From JAFDZV01 sp964455525 (GTDB lineage: Bacteria > Bacteroidota > Ignavibacteria > OLB7), in assembly GCA_964455525.1 (NCBI GenBank), contig CAYVWR010000002.1, positions 1 to 64,000 on the forward strand: a stretch of 64,000 nucleotides of DNA, read 5' to 3'. Position 1 is the stretch's first letter. Every line of letters begins with the position of its first letter. A program made the position numbers and the translations under genes. Below, piece after piece: positions 46,051-55,005 of this stretch. The notes under the pieces were generated by a model that was not told where the DNA came from, made no database searches, and was given only the letters and a program-made list of their open reading frames with translations.

Positions 46051-46296
46051 ATGATTGTAACCTATATCCTTGGTTTCGTCGGTGCAGGAACCCTGCTGGC
46101 CGCCTTTGTGCTCGGTCTGTTCAAGGTCATCGACCACCGTGGCAGAAGTTATGCCCTGCTGAACGTTGCAGGGGCTGGCATCGCGTGTTATGCATCGTAT
46201 CGCACCGATTTTTCACCGTATATGATCGTGCTGGGCATCTGGTGTGCGGCGGCGGTGATAGGGGTGTTGCGCTCGCGGCGGCGGAGCAGCATATAG
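46051..46296 (+). CDS. Small membrane protein, CBU_0592-like
   Basis: The protein has 81 residues with three hydrophobic stretches (about 2-22, 36-48 and 56-72) and a basic C-terminus (RSRRRSSI). The pattern of a first helix followed by a Gly-Arg-Ser-x-x-Ala-Leu-Leu-Asn-x-x-Gly segment resembles small CBU_0592-type inner-membrane proteins, whose function is unknown. It follows recG by 213 bases and ends 16 bases before the convergent DUF1175 gene. Confidence 0.65.
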   Translation: MIVTYILGFVGAGTLLAAFVLGLFKVIDHRGRSYALLNVAGAGIACYASYRTDFSPYMIVLGIWCAAAVIGVLRSRRRSSI

Positions 46297-46312
46297 GGTC
46301 AGGAACAGGCCA

Positions 46313-47431
46313 TCAGGTGAGGATGCGCCAGCGATAGAATCCAAGGAAATAGGGATTGGATTCCACCGGATGCCAGCGGGGATTGGGATGCTGTGCGAGC
46401 TGTTCCAGCGTGAGCCGCTTGACGATTCCCGGTTTGCTGCCATCGGGTCCGGTATGATAGACCGTGGTCCCGTTGCCAACATAGATCATCGAGTGATAGG
46501 GCCATTTGCTGTCGGAATCGTTCAGATAGAAGATCACATCCCCCGGCAGAGCCGCAGCGGGATCGCGTGCGATAAATGTCAGGGAATTGTCCTTCAGGCG
46601 GGCAGCCTCGGCAAAGTCGCTGAACTGATCCAGCCGGAGCGGATGCTGCCGTGGTGGCTGGGCGGTTGTTCCTGCCGGTATCACCTGCTCATCGGGGCCG
46701 GTCTGCTGCTCGGCACGGCTTCCGGCATTGAACACCTTGGTGCCTACAAGCGGCACATTCGGATAGTTGTATTTCCTCACATCTGGAATCGCCCCGGTGA
46801 TAAGCCAGCGGCGCGAGGCCAGCCAGGCATTATCATGGCGCTTCAGCGCCTCGCGATAGCAGTAGCGGAGCAGTCCGGCGCAATCGCGGTCGTGCCAGCG
46901 GTCGTCGATATGGGTGAGCTGTCCCAGGGCGATCGTGGTAAACCAGCGACGGAATGCCATGCGATCGCTCTGCGACGAGAGATCCATGGCATCGGGATAA
47001 CCGTTGCGGTTTCTATCGGCGAGCGATGCGGTAAGCTCCAGCCGTGCCTCGATGGGGCCGGGGGCGCCAAATATCTGCACCCGTGCCACAACTGCGCCAG
47101 GGTTGAACCCCGAGACCAGCCGGTAACGGAGGCCGTCGCCGAGCGACACCACTTTTACAAGCTCACGTCCTTCGATGATCTCCACCTGGGGCGGATGTGG
47201 CAGCAACGAGACATTCAGCCGGTTGCCGAAGCGCGAGATAAGCCGTATCTCCATCAGCGCCGAGGATGTGCCATCGGCCGGGATCGAGCCAGGGATGATC
47301 TCCATATCGTACGACTCGATCCTGGAATCGAGCCGCTGGTAGATCCAGATCCCGGCGATCACGGCCGCCGCCGCCACAGCCATTGCAAGAACCAGCCGCA
47401 GGATATTCTTCTTTGTAGTCGGATTCTTCAT
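46313..47431 (-). CDS. DUF1175 (YfaT-like) family protein
   Basis: The protein has 372 residues from ATG 47431; an upstream in-frame TTG (47470) is a poorer start. An N-terminal membrane helix (LRLVLAMAVAAAAVIAGIWIY) is followed by an Ig-like region (SIPADGTSSALMEIRL) and then the DUF1175 domain: WHDRDCAGLLRYCYREALKRHD with a Cys, and later AALPGDVIFYLND and HSMIYVGNGTTVYHTG. The Cys and His arrangement is like an NlpC/P60-type papain fold, so a periplasmic hydrolase is plausible but unproven. In E. coli, YfaT is encoded in a cluster with the bacterial alpha-2-macroglobulin YfaS. Here it follows a DUF2138-like gene by 61 bases, the same pairing as YfaA/YfaT. Confidence 0.85.
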   Translation of the reverse strand: MKNPTTKKNILRLVLAMAVAAAAVIAGIWIYQRLDSRIESYDMEIIPGSIPADGTSSALMEIRLISRFGNRLNVSLLPHPPQVEIIEGRELVKVVSLGDGLRYRLVSGFNPGAVVARVQIFGAPGPIEARLELTASLADRNRNGYPDAMDLSSQSDRMAFRRWFTTIALGQLTHIDDRWHDRDCAGLLRYCYREALKRHDNAWLASRRWLITGAIPDVRKYNYPNVPLVGTKVFNAGSRAEQQTGPDEQVIPAGTTAQPPRQHPLRLDQFSDFAEAARLKDNSLTFIARDPAAALPGDVIFYLNDSDSKWPYHSMIYVGNGTTVYHTGPDGSKPGIVKRLTLEQLAQHPNPRWHPVESNPYFLGFYRWRILT

Positions 47432-47492
47432 TGACTCCCGGAATTCAGATGCGTTGCCCGGTTTGTGCAAGGGCCTGTACGCGACAGAGCGA

Positions 47493-49544
47493 TCATCTCT
47501 TTGCTATCAGGCGCCCGCCGCCGTGGCGCAGTCCGTTCTCCACGTGGAATGTCCATTCCAGGGTTCCATACAGCTCAAGCGCACGCTCAAGCGGCTCGAT
47601 ACGCTGTGCGATCTCCGACGGCGAATATCTGCCGGTGCGGAGCAGATACCCGGAGAGATACCGCGTTGCATTGGTTGCAAAGGAATCCACATGAACCAGC
47701 CCGTTGAGATAGGCGGTGCCGGATGTGGCCGCTGCACCATCGCGAGCTGCCAGCGACATCGCCGTGCGGCGGAGAAGTTCGGGGGTGGAGGCAACCAGCA
47801 GCGTCCGGTTGTTGACCACGGCAAAACTTGGTTGCAGCTTCCGCTCGCGCAGCAGGCTGTCGTTTGTGGTCGTATCGCGTGCTATCCAGAGCCTGGCGCC
47901 CCCGCTCTGCACTGTTTCCGGCGTGTACAGCAGCGAGGTGATGCCGCCGAAGAACGTTTTCAACGTGGAATCGAAACCGGATGGGGCCGAGCGCAGCGGG
48001 ACAGCCATCAGCATATCGAACGATGTGTTGGCGTATCCGTAGTGCTTTGCCAGATAATCGACCCCGCCATAGCCAAGCGTCATCGAGCCGGAGAAATAGG
48101 GGATGATCTGCCTGCCGATATCGACACGCGCAAGCCGGGCCAGGGAGTCGATCGGGTTTTTTCCGAGCGAGCGCACATCCACGATATAACGCCAGATCAT
48201 CGCCGGGTCGTCGCCGCTCATGGTTGTTGTGGCAATGGCGCTCGGAACACTCTGTGCCACGGCAAGTGCCCTGGCATGGGATTCATCCGGGGTTGAGGTT
48301 TTTCCCAGAGCACGCGCCAGGATTGCCAGACGGCGTGCCGATGGATCTTTCGAGCCGGTGATCTCGAAATAATCGGTTGGGTCGAACCATGCAAAGAGCA
48401 CCTCCGTGCTGCCGCTCGGATCGAGCGCCGAGAAGCTCCGGTTGAAGAGCGGGTCGATGGCGATCGAGCCGCCACGATTGGTGGCATATGTCCGTATCCC
48501 ACGTCCGATCAATCCTGTGTCGGTGGCAACGATGAAATAATCGCCCGCGATGGCATAGGCAAGGGTACGTCCGGTTTTCAGGTTGCGCACGGTGGCAACA
48601 GGATTCCCTTCCACAGTGGTGCGTACAATGCCGAAGTCGCGGCCAAGCTTGCTGAAGATGCCCATCATGGTCTCGGCCACCTCCACATTCTTATCCTTGA
48701 AGCTTGCCACCATATACTCGTCATCGTACTTGCCGATGATAAGCTGGTCGCGGAAAAGACGTTCCGGGGCAAAATACGGGGCCATCGCCCCCATCGTCTC
48801 GTCCAGGCGCTTGCGCAGTGCGGCGATCGTCTTCAGCATCGGCAGCGACCAGGCATCGTTCGGGACCGGCGTTCCCTCCAGCGTGCGGGCGAAGCGCGAT
48901 GCCTGATATTGCTCCAGAACGTCGTCGGCGTTCGGGACCGCGATGATATACTCGGGGCCAGCCGGGAAGAAGAAGGATATCTCTCGTGCCTTCTTGATGC
49001 TGTAGTCTGCGTCAAGGCGGCTCTGCTCCTGGAAGCGGATGGCGAGATCGGGATCGGCGCGGGAGATTGTAAGGGTGCTGGAGCGATAGTTGCCGAGCGG
49101 CGTATGAGCTGCCGGTTGTGCGTCAAGCAGACGATACAGCGAGTCGAGCAATCTGCTGGCGCCGGGCGTGCCCAGCGCAGCAAGCGAACCGACGGCGGCC
49201 TCGTAGAGATTGTCGTTCAGCGTGCTCAGGCTCCCTTTCAGGATGGTGAGCGCCTTTTCGGTATCGGCGATCTCTCGTGCCTTGACTAGCGCCACCTCGC
49301 GGACCGGGTCACCCTCGTGCGAGCTTACGATATCGGCGATCGCTCGCGCGCGCGCGCCATCGTCGAGCGCCTCGTATGGCTTTCCCATGCGTTGCCGTAC
49401 GCTCTCCTCGAACAGCGAGAGATAGCTCGGACCTTCGGCAAGCGGGCTTACCTTATCGGGATCGTAGTCCCATAATACGTAGCCGGCCACCAGGCCGATG
49501 CTGCCGAGAACTACCGCAAGGGAGATAAGAAGGAAACGACGCAT
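47493..49544 (-). CDS. DUF2138 (YfaA-like) family protein
   Basis: The protein has 683 residues. It starts with a membrane anchor (LLISLAVVLGSIGLVAGYVLW) and continues as a long soluble, probably periplasmic, region of alternating strands and helices (DYIVATDTGL-like segments such as AGDYFIVATDTGL; TLLVASTPELL). I assign it to DUF2138 mainly from overall layout plus its position 61 bases upstream of a DUF1175 gene, matching the E. coli yfaA/yfaT pairing; sequence similarity is modest by eye, so the family call is moderate. The N-terminal 180 residues include helical repeats (VREVALVKAREIADTEKALTIL) not typical of E. coli YfaA. Function is unknown; the E. coli cluster is associated with an alpha-2-macroglobulin-like protein, which I do not see here. 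Confidence 0.65.
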   Translation of the reverse strand: MRRFLLISLAVVLGSIGLVAGYVLWDYDPDKVSPLAEGPSYLSLFEESVRQRMGKPYEALDDGARARAIADIVSSHEGDPVREVALVKAREIADTEKALTILKGSLSTLNDNLYEAAVGSLAALGTPGASRLLDSLYRLLDAQPAAHTPLGNYRSSTLTISRADPDLAIRFQEQSRLDADYSIKKAREISFFFPAGPEYIIAVPNADDVLEQYQASRFARTLEGTPVPNDAWSLPMLKTIAALRKRLDETMGAMAPYFAPERLFRDQLIIGKYDDEYMVASFKDKNVEVAETMMGIFSKLGRDFGIVRTTVEGNPVATVRNLKTGRTLAYAIAGDYFIVATDTGLIGRGIRTYATNRGGSIAIDPLFNRSFSALDPSGSTEVLFAWFDPTDYFEITGSKDPSARRLAILARALGKTSTPDESHARALAVAQSVPSAIATTTMSGDDPAMIWRYIVDVRSLGKNPIDSLARLARVDIGRQIIPYFSGSMTLGYGGVDYLAKHYGYANTSFDMLMAVPLRSAPSGFDSTLKTFFGGITSLLYTPETVQSGGARLWIARDTTTNDSLLRERKLQPSFAVVNNRTLLVASTPELLRRTAMSLAARDGAAATSGTAYLNGLVHVDSFATNATRYLSGYLLRTGRYSPSEIAQRIEPLERALELYGTLEWTFHVENGLRHGGGRLIAKR

Positions 49545-49992
49545 AACAAGCTCTGGTCTATCGGTTCAAGGTCATCATGATTCGGTACGGTCCCGCAAGG
49601 GAGGAAACGGATGCCGTCTATCGCTAAACTTACGGCCTGGCGGCGAGATATGGTATTTCCAGAGCTTTCATGTACCGATCCTCGGCGATGAGCCTGGTGC
49701 GTGGCGGCCTGGCCCGATCGTTTTCCGTCGTATCGCATGGCGCCTCATGCGGCCGCCATGCGGAAGGGGCCGTACGGCAACCGAACCGGGCTGAGCAGGA
49801 TATCCACGTCTGTGGAAAACCAGGTGGATAGATGGGGGGCCGCCTGGAGCGTACAGTGTCGATGCGTGCTTCTTCTGGTGAAGCCTGTGCGATCGCGGCA
49901 ACGGCAGAGCCAGGCGTGTGCCATCTGCTTGCAGGGCATGGCGCGAGCTTCCGGGCTGCAAGCACCGTGCGGATATATTCCTGGCGGGAGCT
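49545..49992. other. Intergenic region, nothing recognised
   Basis: The 448 bases lie between the GH57 stop and the DUF2138-like start, both on the minus strand. No credible gene, hairpin with T-run or repeat is visible. The promoter of the DUF2138-DUF1175 pair should be near 49550-49620. Confidence 0.45.
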
Positions 49993-52143
49993 TTACGGAG
50001 ATTCCACAGGGAGAAGCGGGCAGAGCACCTCCCCCTGCTGGGGGAACCGTTCGGTGGGGTGCCCATGCTCGTAGATCTCGCAGACCAGCCCAATGGATTC
50101 CACCGGCGTCTTTTCGCTGCTGAAGTGTCCCAGAGGTATGGCCGCCTCCAGGGTTTCGCCGATAGCCGCCGAGAACCCGACAAGCGCCACTCTGCCCCGG
50201 TCGTCGGTCGATGCCTCCATCCCGACGGTGCTGCCGGTGAACTGAAGCACAACGGAGCGCTGGCCCGTCAGCGTCAGCCTGATCCCCTCTCCCTCCTCCA
50301 GAGGCAGCGGCGTATCAAACCGGAGATAGAACATACGGGTGTCGGCGCCAAACCAGATCCGGCGTTCCAGGTCCTCGGCGCGGTGCATGGCGCCTCCCAC
50401 ACGTCCCACCTCGAAATGCCCTGCCTCGTTCCATTCATGAGCCGGGGAGACCGTGCCATCGATAACCGGAGAGATCGGGCCACGCGGTGGCGAAACACGC
50501 GGGCCGCGTGCGGATTGCCGGATGGGAGCATTCAGACGTTCCGGCGGCTCCTGGGCGATCAGCGTATAGACCTTGCGCAGATGCCCTCTGAACAGATCGT
50601 CGAAATCATCCTGATTGGCCGAGAAATGCTCATCGCCAAACCACCAGAACCAGTCGGAACCCTCGGCGATATAGATCTCCTCCATCGCCTCGGCAAACGT
50701 CTCCTCCGGGATTCTTCCGCGCGCGGCCATCAGGGTCTCGCGCGCCTCGGCCAGCGCATCCCATGCCGTGTTATCCTCGTCATGGCCGATCCATATCTTG
50801 AAGTTGGTGCCTACCCAGCTCCCGGAATAGATCCTTCCCAGCGTTCGGGAGGAGTCGGGCCGGGCATTCTGGAGCGCGTCCCAGATGGTGGTTGTGGCGA
50901 TCTCGTTGGACTCCGATAGAAGCTTGTAGAGGGCTTCAAGGAACGGCCTGCCGTTATCCTGATAGAACTCCCAGCAGTTCTCTCCATCGAGTATCACCGG
51001 TACCAGCGCATGATGCAATGCCTCGGCTCCCCGTTCCTGAATGATGCGTGTGCGGATCTCCACAAGCCGATTGTAGAAATCGAGCGCTGCGGCCTCCGGG
51101 CTCCAACTGCTATAGACAAAGCCGATGGCATCGGATAGTTCGTGATCGCGGAAGACCATCCAGAGCGGGCCGTTGCGGGTTTTGAGCGTATAGGGAAAGT
51201 ATTTCGCCAGAGGGGACCAATTCTCGCCAAGCGTTTTTCGCAGCACCCCCTCATCGGTGGCGGCCCAGTTCAACCCCGCCCTTCGTACAAGCGCCAGCGC
51301 TTCGTCGCTTACGCTCCCCTCGCTCGGCCAGAGTCCGGCAGGCGGACGGGCAAAGCGCTCGGTAAATAACTCCACGGCCCGTTTGATATGCACTGCCGCA
51401 TCCTCGGGGTAGGCGATATGGTGGCTTGGGAGCGTTGCGTTCGGCATTGCTTCCAGCGCCGAGAAACTATCGCAGAGAAGGGGGAGGATCGGGTGATAGA
51501 AGGGGGTTACCGAAAGTTCCGCCTGTCCCGATTCCATCAGGTGCCGGTAGGCCGGGATCACCCGTGCGATGATCTCCTTCGAGCCGACCAGAAGGGCCTC
51601 TTTTTCCGCCTCGGTGAAGTTGCGTCCTTTGCCCAACAGCGAGGCGAACGGCTCCTCCTCGCGGGAATATGGGCCGATCCAGGTGAGATTGTACCAGACC
51701 TGGAGATCGAGCCAGTCCTGTGTGCTGAACCCGCCTGCTGCCTCCTGTAGGCCAGGAATATCATCCCGGTCACGATGTCCTCGATTGTAAAGCTCGGCGA
51801 ATCGTTCATAGGGGAGGACCATCCGTTCCACGTTGCAGAGGAAGAAGTAGCGAAGGATCGTGATCTTCTGCTCGCCGGTGAGTTCGGCGGCCGGGATATG
51901 GCTCAGGTCTAGAACCAGATCGGATGCTCCGTTCTCCACATAATCGATCAGTTGTACCAGGAGCGATGGCACCACATTGATGGTCTGCCTCACCTTGGGG
52001 AATCGCTCCAGGGCGACGGCTATATCGTAATAATCTTTGGTGGCATGCAGGCGCGCCCAGGGTAGGAGATAGATCTGGTCCTGTTTGTAGTATGGCTGGT
52101 GTTGATGCCAGAGAATTCCTACGCGAAGCGGCTGTGCAGGCAT
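49993..52143 (-). CDS. Glycoside hydrolase family 57 enzyme with C-terminal beta domain
   Basis: The protein has 716 residues from ATG 52143. GH57 enzymes act on alpha-glucans (amylases, branching enzymes, amylopullulanases) by a retaining mechanism. Family motifs are HQHQPYY (13-19), GQAELSVTPFYHPILPLL (about 206-223), the nucleophile Glu in GLWPSEGSVSD (Glu 275), the ATDEGVL region and VILDGENCWEFY. After about residue 560 comes a separate beta-sandwich-like domain (SPVIDGTVSPAHEW; MFYLRFDTPLP; LTGQRSVVLQF) like those attached to amylopullulanase-type members. There is no signal peptide, so it should act in the cytoplasm, perhaps on glycogen. It has no glycogen genes beside it, and exact specificity is open. 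Confidence 0.9.
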   Translation of the reverse strand: MPAQPLRVGILWHQHQPYYKQDQIYLLPWARLHATKDYYDIAVALERFPKVRQTINVVPSLLVQLIDYVENGASDLVLDLSHIPAAELTGEQKITILRYFFLCNVERMVLPYERFAELYNRGHRDRDDIPGLQEAAGGFSTQDWLDLQVWYNLTWIGPYSREEEPFASLLGKGRNFTEAEKEALLVGSKEIIARVIPAYRHLMESGQAELSVTPFYHPILPLLCDSFSALEAMPNATLPSHHIAYPEDAAVHIKRAVELFTERFARPPAGLWPSEGSVSDEALALVRRAGLNWAATDEGVLRKTLGENWSPLAKYFPYTLKTRNGPLWMVFRDHELSDAIGFVYSSWSPEAAALDFYNRLVEIRTRIIQERGAEALHHALVPVILDGENCWEFYQDNGRPFLEALYKLLSESNEIATTTIWDALQNARPDSSRTLGRIYSGSWVGTNFKIWIGHDEDNTAWDALAEARETLMAARGRIPEETFAEAMEEIYIAEGSDWFWWFGDEHFSANQDDFDDLFRGHLRKVYTLIAQEPPERLNAPIRQSARGPRVSPPRGPISPVIDGTVSPAHEWNEAGHFEVGRVGGAMHRAEDLERRIWFGADTRMFYLRFDTPLPLEEGEGIRLTLTGQRSVVLQFTGSTVGMEASTDDRGRVALVGFSAAIGETLEAAIPLGHFSSEKTPVESIGLVCEIYEHGHPTERFPQQGEVLCPLLPVESP

Positions 52144-52523
52144 GTGAAGGAGGTAAATGATTCTGATATCAGTGCAGGCCATCCCTATCCCTATGGATGG
52201 CGCAGTTCTCGACTGCCAGCAAAATAGGCCGGATTGGCGGTGGCTGCAATCCCGCGGAGGCGATCGGGCGATAATCATCTGTTATGGTGGATGGGGGCGC
52301 ATCGCTCGAAGAGCCGGTGATCGTGCCGGGAACGCGGTTGAAAGCCGGAGGGGCGCGCATCGTTACGGCGATCGCACATCGGCCTTCCCATTGCCCGGGA
52401 GGTGAACTCCATGACAACGGGGGAGGCCGACGGTTGCACACGTTGTGCTCTAGCAGCATCGGCATGGTATGCCGGGATTTCCCGGCATGTAGCTCTCTCG
52501 ATGCTACGCAGCTTCCGGTAGGG
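52144..52523. other. Intergenic region with one palindromic hairpin
   Basis: These 380 bases lie between the hypothetical gene (stop 52524) and the GH57 start (52143), both minus strand. The GH57 frame is open upstream to 52278, but the added residues are unlike GH57. The palindrome at 52467-52490 is listed separately. Confidence 0.55.
52467..52490 (-). terminator. Hairpin after the helical hypothetical gene
   Basis: ATGCCGGG (52469-52476) pairs perfectly with CCCGGCAT (52481-52488) around ATTT, with two further G-T pairs outside. It lies 34 bases beyond the stop of the minus-strand gene at 52524. No T-run is present on that strand. Confidence 0.5.
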
Positions 52524-53087
52524 CTACAAACCCAGTTTTCCGAGAATCCCGCCCAAGCCATCCTCCTGTTTGCCGCTGTTGTGTTGCGTGCTGCCGGAGT
52601 TCGAGAGGAGGTTTTTCATCACCAGAGTGATGACGGCAGTGCCAAGGATTTTTACCAGTGCCGGATTCTGGGCAAAAAACGACATCGCACGCTCGAAGAT
52701 CGTCGGGTCCGTCGCCCGTGCTTGTGCGGCCACCTTTCCCACATCCTCGGGGCTTGCCTGCTCCGGGTGCTCGGCCACAGACGAATTGACGCCGATCCCG
52801 CCGAGGAAGGAGCCAAGGTCGATGCCGGAGGAGCGCAATCCGTTGAACAGCGTGCCCAGCAATCCACCCCGCTCCTGGGGGCTCATCTCGGATGCTGCGT
52901 TACGCACGCGTTCCTGCACCTGATCCCCGCCAAGCGAGCTTAATGCCGGGCCGATCAGCGAGCCGAGAAGATCCTTGGGCACAACGCCCGCCACCTGATC
53001 GAAATCGTTTCGTGCCTGCTGGCGATCGGCCGAGGCACCGCCTGCATACTGGTTCAGAAGACCACCCAACTGCTGCATGAAGTCCAT
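52524..53087 (-). CDS. Helical hypothetical protein rich in Gly, Ala and Ser
   Basis: The protein has 187 residues. The start MDFMQQLGGLLNQYAGG, with repeated Leu-Gly-x-Leu patterns (GSLIGPALSSLGG, GLLGTLFNGLR, GSFLGGIG), is reminiscent of DUF937/YidB-like proteins, but I cannot confirm the family. Around residues 139-158 is a single hydrophobic stretch (PALVKILGTAVITLVMKNLL). The C-terminus ends GGILGKLGL, mirroring the N-terminal pattern. The function is unknown. It is followed by a palindromic hairpin. A CBS-domain gene lies upstream on the same strand, 261 bases away. Confidence 0.75.
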   Translation of the reverse strand: MDFMQQLGGLLNQYAGGASADRQQARNDFDQVAGVVPKDLLGSLIGPALSSLGGDQVQERVRNAASEMSPQERGGLLGTLFNGLRSSGIDLGSFLGGIGVNSSVAEHPEQASPEDVGKVAAQARATDPTIFERAMSFFAQNPALVKILGTAVITLVMKNLLSNSGSTQHNSGKQEDGLGGILGKLGL

Positions 53088-53348
53088 TGCGTTCGATTCC
53101 TGGATAAAAGGTTATGAAGATCGTATTGACGGAGGCAATGCCATACGGGACGAACCAGGCTCGCAAGCCCCATACCAGGGGGCAGGCAGAGCCGCGACGG
53201 TACAAGATCCTGTGCTTGTGCGGCTTTGTGCGATGCGTTCGCTCCGGTTGGATCTCGCCCGGACTATGGAATTGCCCTGAAGTATGCCGGTCGCCCGTTT
53301 CGGGGCAACATGCGATCCGGGCAATAGCAGGGCCGTGTTCGTTCGGGA

Positions 53349-53801
53349 TCAGTTGTTCGGGGTCTGCGACAGGATCTTGTCGTCGGTCGTGCCCACGGTC
53401 TGGGCGTTTGCATGATCGGCCAGATCCTTCATGGATATGATGCCGACCAGACGGTCGTTCTCCACCACTGGCACGCGGCGTACGCCCGCTTCCTCCATGA
53501 TCTGCTGTACATGCGGCAGCGGGTCGTCCGGTGCCACCACAGAAAGATTTGTCGTCATGGCCTCCACCACCAGGGTTTCGGGTCCGCTTCCTCCCTCCTC
53601 GCATGCCTTCAGGGCGATATCCCGATCGGTAACCAGTCCTATCAGGGAGCTGCTATCCTCCGGGCTTACCACCGGCACCACACCACAGTTTTCGGCCTTC
53701 ATGATCTGGATGGCATCGGCGACCGACTGCGTTGCGGTTACCGTTTGTGGCATGCGGGTCATGATCTGCGATGCCTTTAGAGTCTCGCGTGACGTGTTCA
53801 T
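53349..53801 (-). CDS. Stand-alone CBS-domain pair protein
   Basis: The protein has 150 residues made of two CBS motifs forming one Bateman module. The first runs from ASQIMTRMPQTVTATQSVADAI to GLVTDRDIALKA, the second from EAMTTNLSVVAPDDPLPHV to VGIISMKDLADHA. Both carry the terminal Thr/Ser-x-x-Asp pattern (TDRD; SMKD) that contacts the ribose of adenosine nucleotides in this fold. No enzyme or channel domain is fused, so it probably acts as a soluble energy or ligand sensor on a partner encoded elsewhere. It is divergent from truA. Confidence 0.92.
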   Translation of the reverse strand: MNTSRETLKASQIMTRMPQTVTATQSVADAIQIMKAENCGVVPVVSPEDSSSLIGLVTDRDIALKACEEGGSGPETLVVEAMTTNLSVVAPDDPLPHVQQIMEEAGVRRVPVVENDRLVGIISMKDLADHANAQTVGTTDDKILSQTPNN

Positions 53802-53984
53802 CGTATACTCCTATGCTGAGCTATATTCGGGATCGTTCAATTGCCGGGAACCGCTCCGGCGCGGAGGGGGCCTACCGGCCAACGGAAGACTAGCCGAGAC
53901 CATCCGCCAATACAATGCCAAGAGACGATCGGGCATCCGGCGGGGGGCCTGGACTTTCGTATCTTGAACGTCACGAAAAATTTT

Positions 53985-54764
53985 ATGCCCAGATATAAGC
54001 TATTGCTGGAATACGAAGGAACACGCTACTCGGGGTGGCAGGTGCAACAGGGAGCCAAGACCGTGCAAGGCTCGCTTATCACAGCCGCCAGGACGGCGTT
54101 CAACAAGGTAGGGGAGGTGATGGGGTCGGGACGTACCGATGCCGGTGTACATGCGCTGGGCCAGGTTGCCCATATAGATCTGCCGGGCGGCATTCCCGCC
54201 GGACGGATCGTGCATGGACTGAACGACAATCTTCCCTATGATATCAATGTCGTCGCGGCGGTTCCGGTTGCCGAGCGATTTCATGCGCGGCACGATGCCG
54301 TGGGACGTAGCTACGTCTATCAGATATCGCAGCGGCGCACGGCCTTTGGCAAGCCGTTCGTATGGTGGGTGAAGGATTCGCTGAACATCGGCACCATGCG
54401 CCGTGCTTCGCTGGTTCTTCCCGGCATGCATAACTTCCTTTCCTTTACCGATATGCACCCGTCGGAAGGCTCGACAAAGGTTGCGGTGGAGTCGGTAGAG
54501 ATCGGGGAGTTCGGTGCGAACATCGTTATTCGTATCCGCGCCAGCCACTTCCTCCGAAAAATGGTGCGCCGGGTGGTGGGCACTCTTGTGGAGATCGGCA
54601 GGGGCAATATGCTCCCCGGCGTCGTTTCCGATGCCCTGGAATCGCCACGCGGGGGGGCGATGAACTATACGGCGCCGCCCTCCGGCCTCTATCTGGATCA
54701 GGTGATCTATAAGGGGGAGCGTTTTCAGACCGATCTGCGCCCGGCGCTTCTGCTGGGGCAATAG
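53985..54764 (+). CDS. truA: tRNA pseudouridine(38-40) synthase
   Basis: The protein has 259 residues from ATG 53985. TruA makes pseudouridine at positions 38-40 of the tRNA anticodon stem-loop. Family marks are YEGTRYSGWQVQ near the N-terminus, the catalytic Asp in SGRTDAGVHALGQVAH, FHARHDAVGRSYVYQI, HNFLSFT and ASHFLRKMVRRVVGTLVEIGRG. A longer reading frame begins at 53841, but its 48 extra residues precede the conserved first strand and are not included. The gene is divergent from the CBS-domain gene and 241 bases before priA. Confidence 0.95.
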   Translation: MPRYKLLLEYEGTRYSGWQVQQGAKTVQGSLITAARTAFNKVGEVMGSGRTDAGVHALGQVAHIDLPGGIPAGRIVHGLNDNLPYDINVVAAVPVAERFHARHDAVGRSYVYQISQRRTAFGKPFVWWVKDSLNIGTMRRASLVLPGMHNFLSFTDMHPSEGSTKVAVESVEIGEFGANIVIRIRASHFLRKMVRRVVGTLVEIGRGNMLPGVVSDALESPRGGAMNYTAPPSGLYLDQVIYKGERFQTDLRPALLLGQ

Positions 54765-55005
54765 AACAGGTGCCGGGACAACGCCTGATAACGGGCTGCT
54801 CTCCGGGGTGCATGCCACCCGGTTCGTCCGTCACCATCAGGGGGGGCTGCCGGGGAGCATCGCCTGATGGCGTGATGCAGGGCGATGATGCCGCCGTTCT
54901 GTATGAACCGGCCCCAAAACTGATGGTGAATAGCCGATAACGGATCTGCCTTGCCTGTCCCGTCCATGATGAGATATGCTCTGGAACCTTGAATTCTGAA
55001 CTGCG

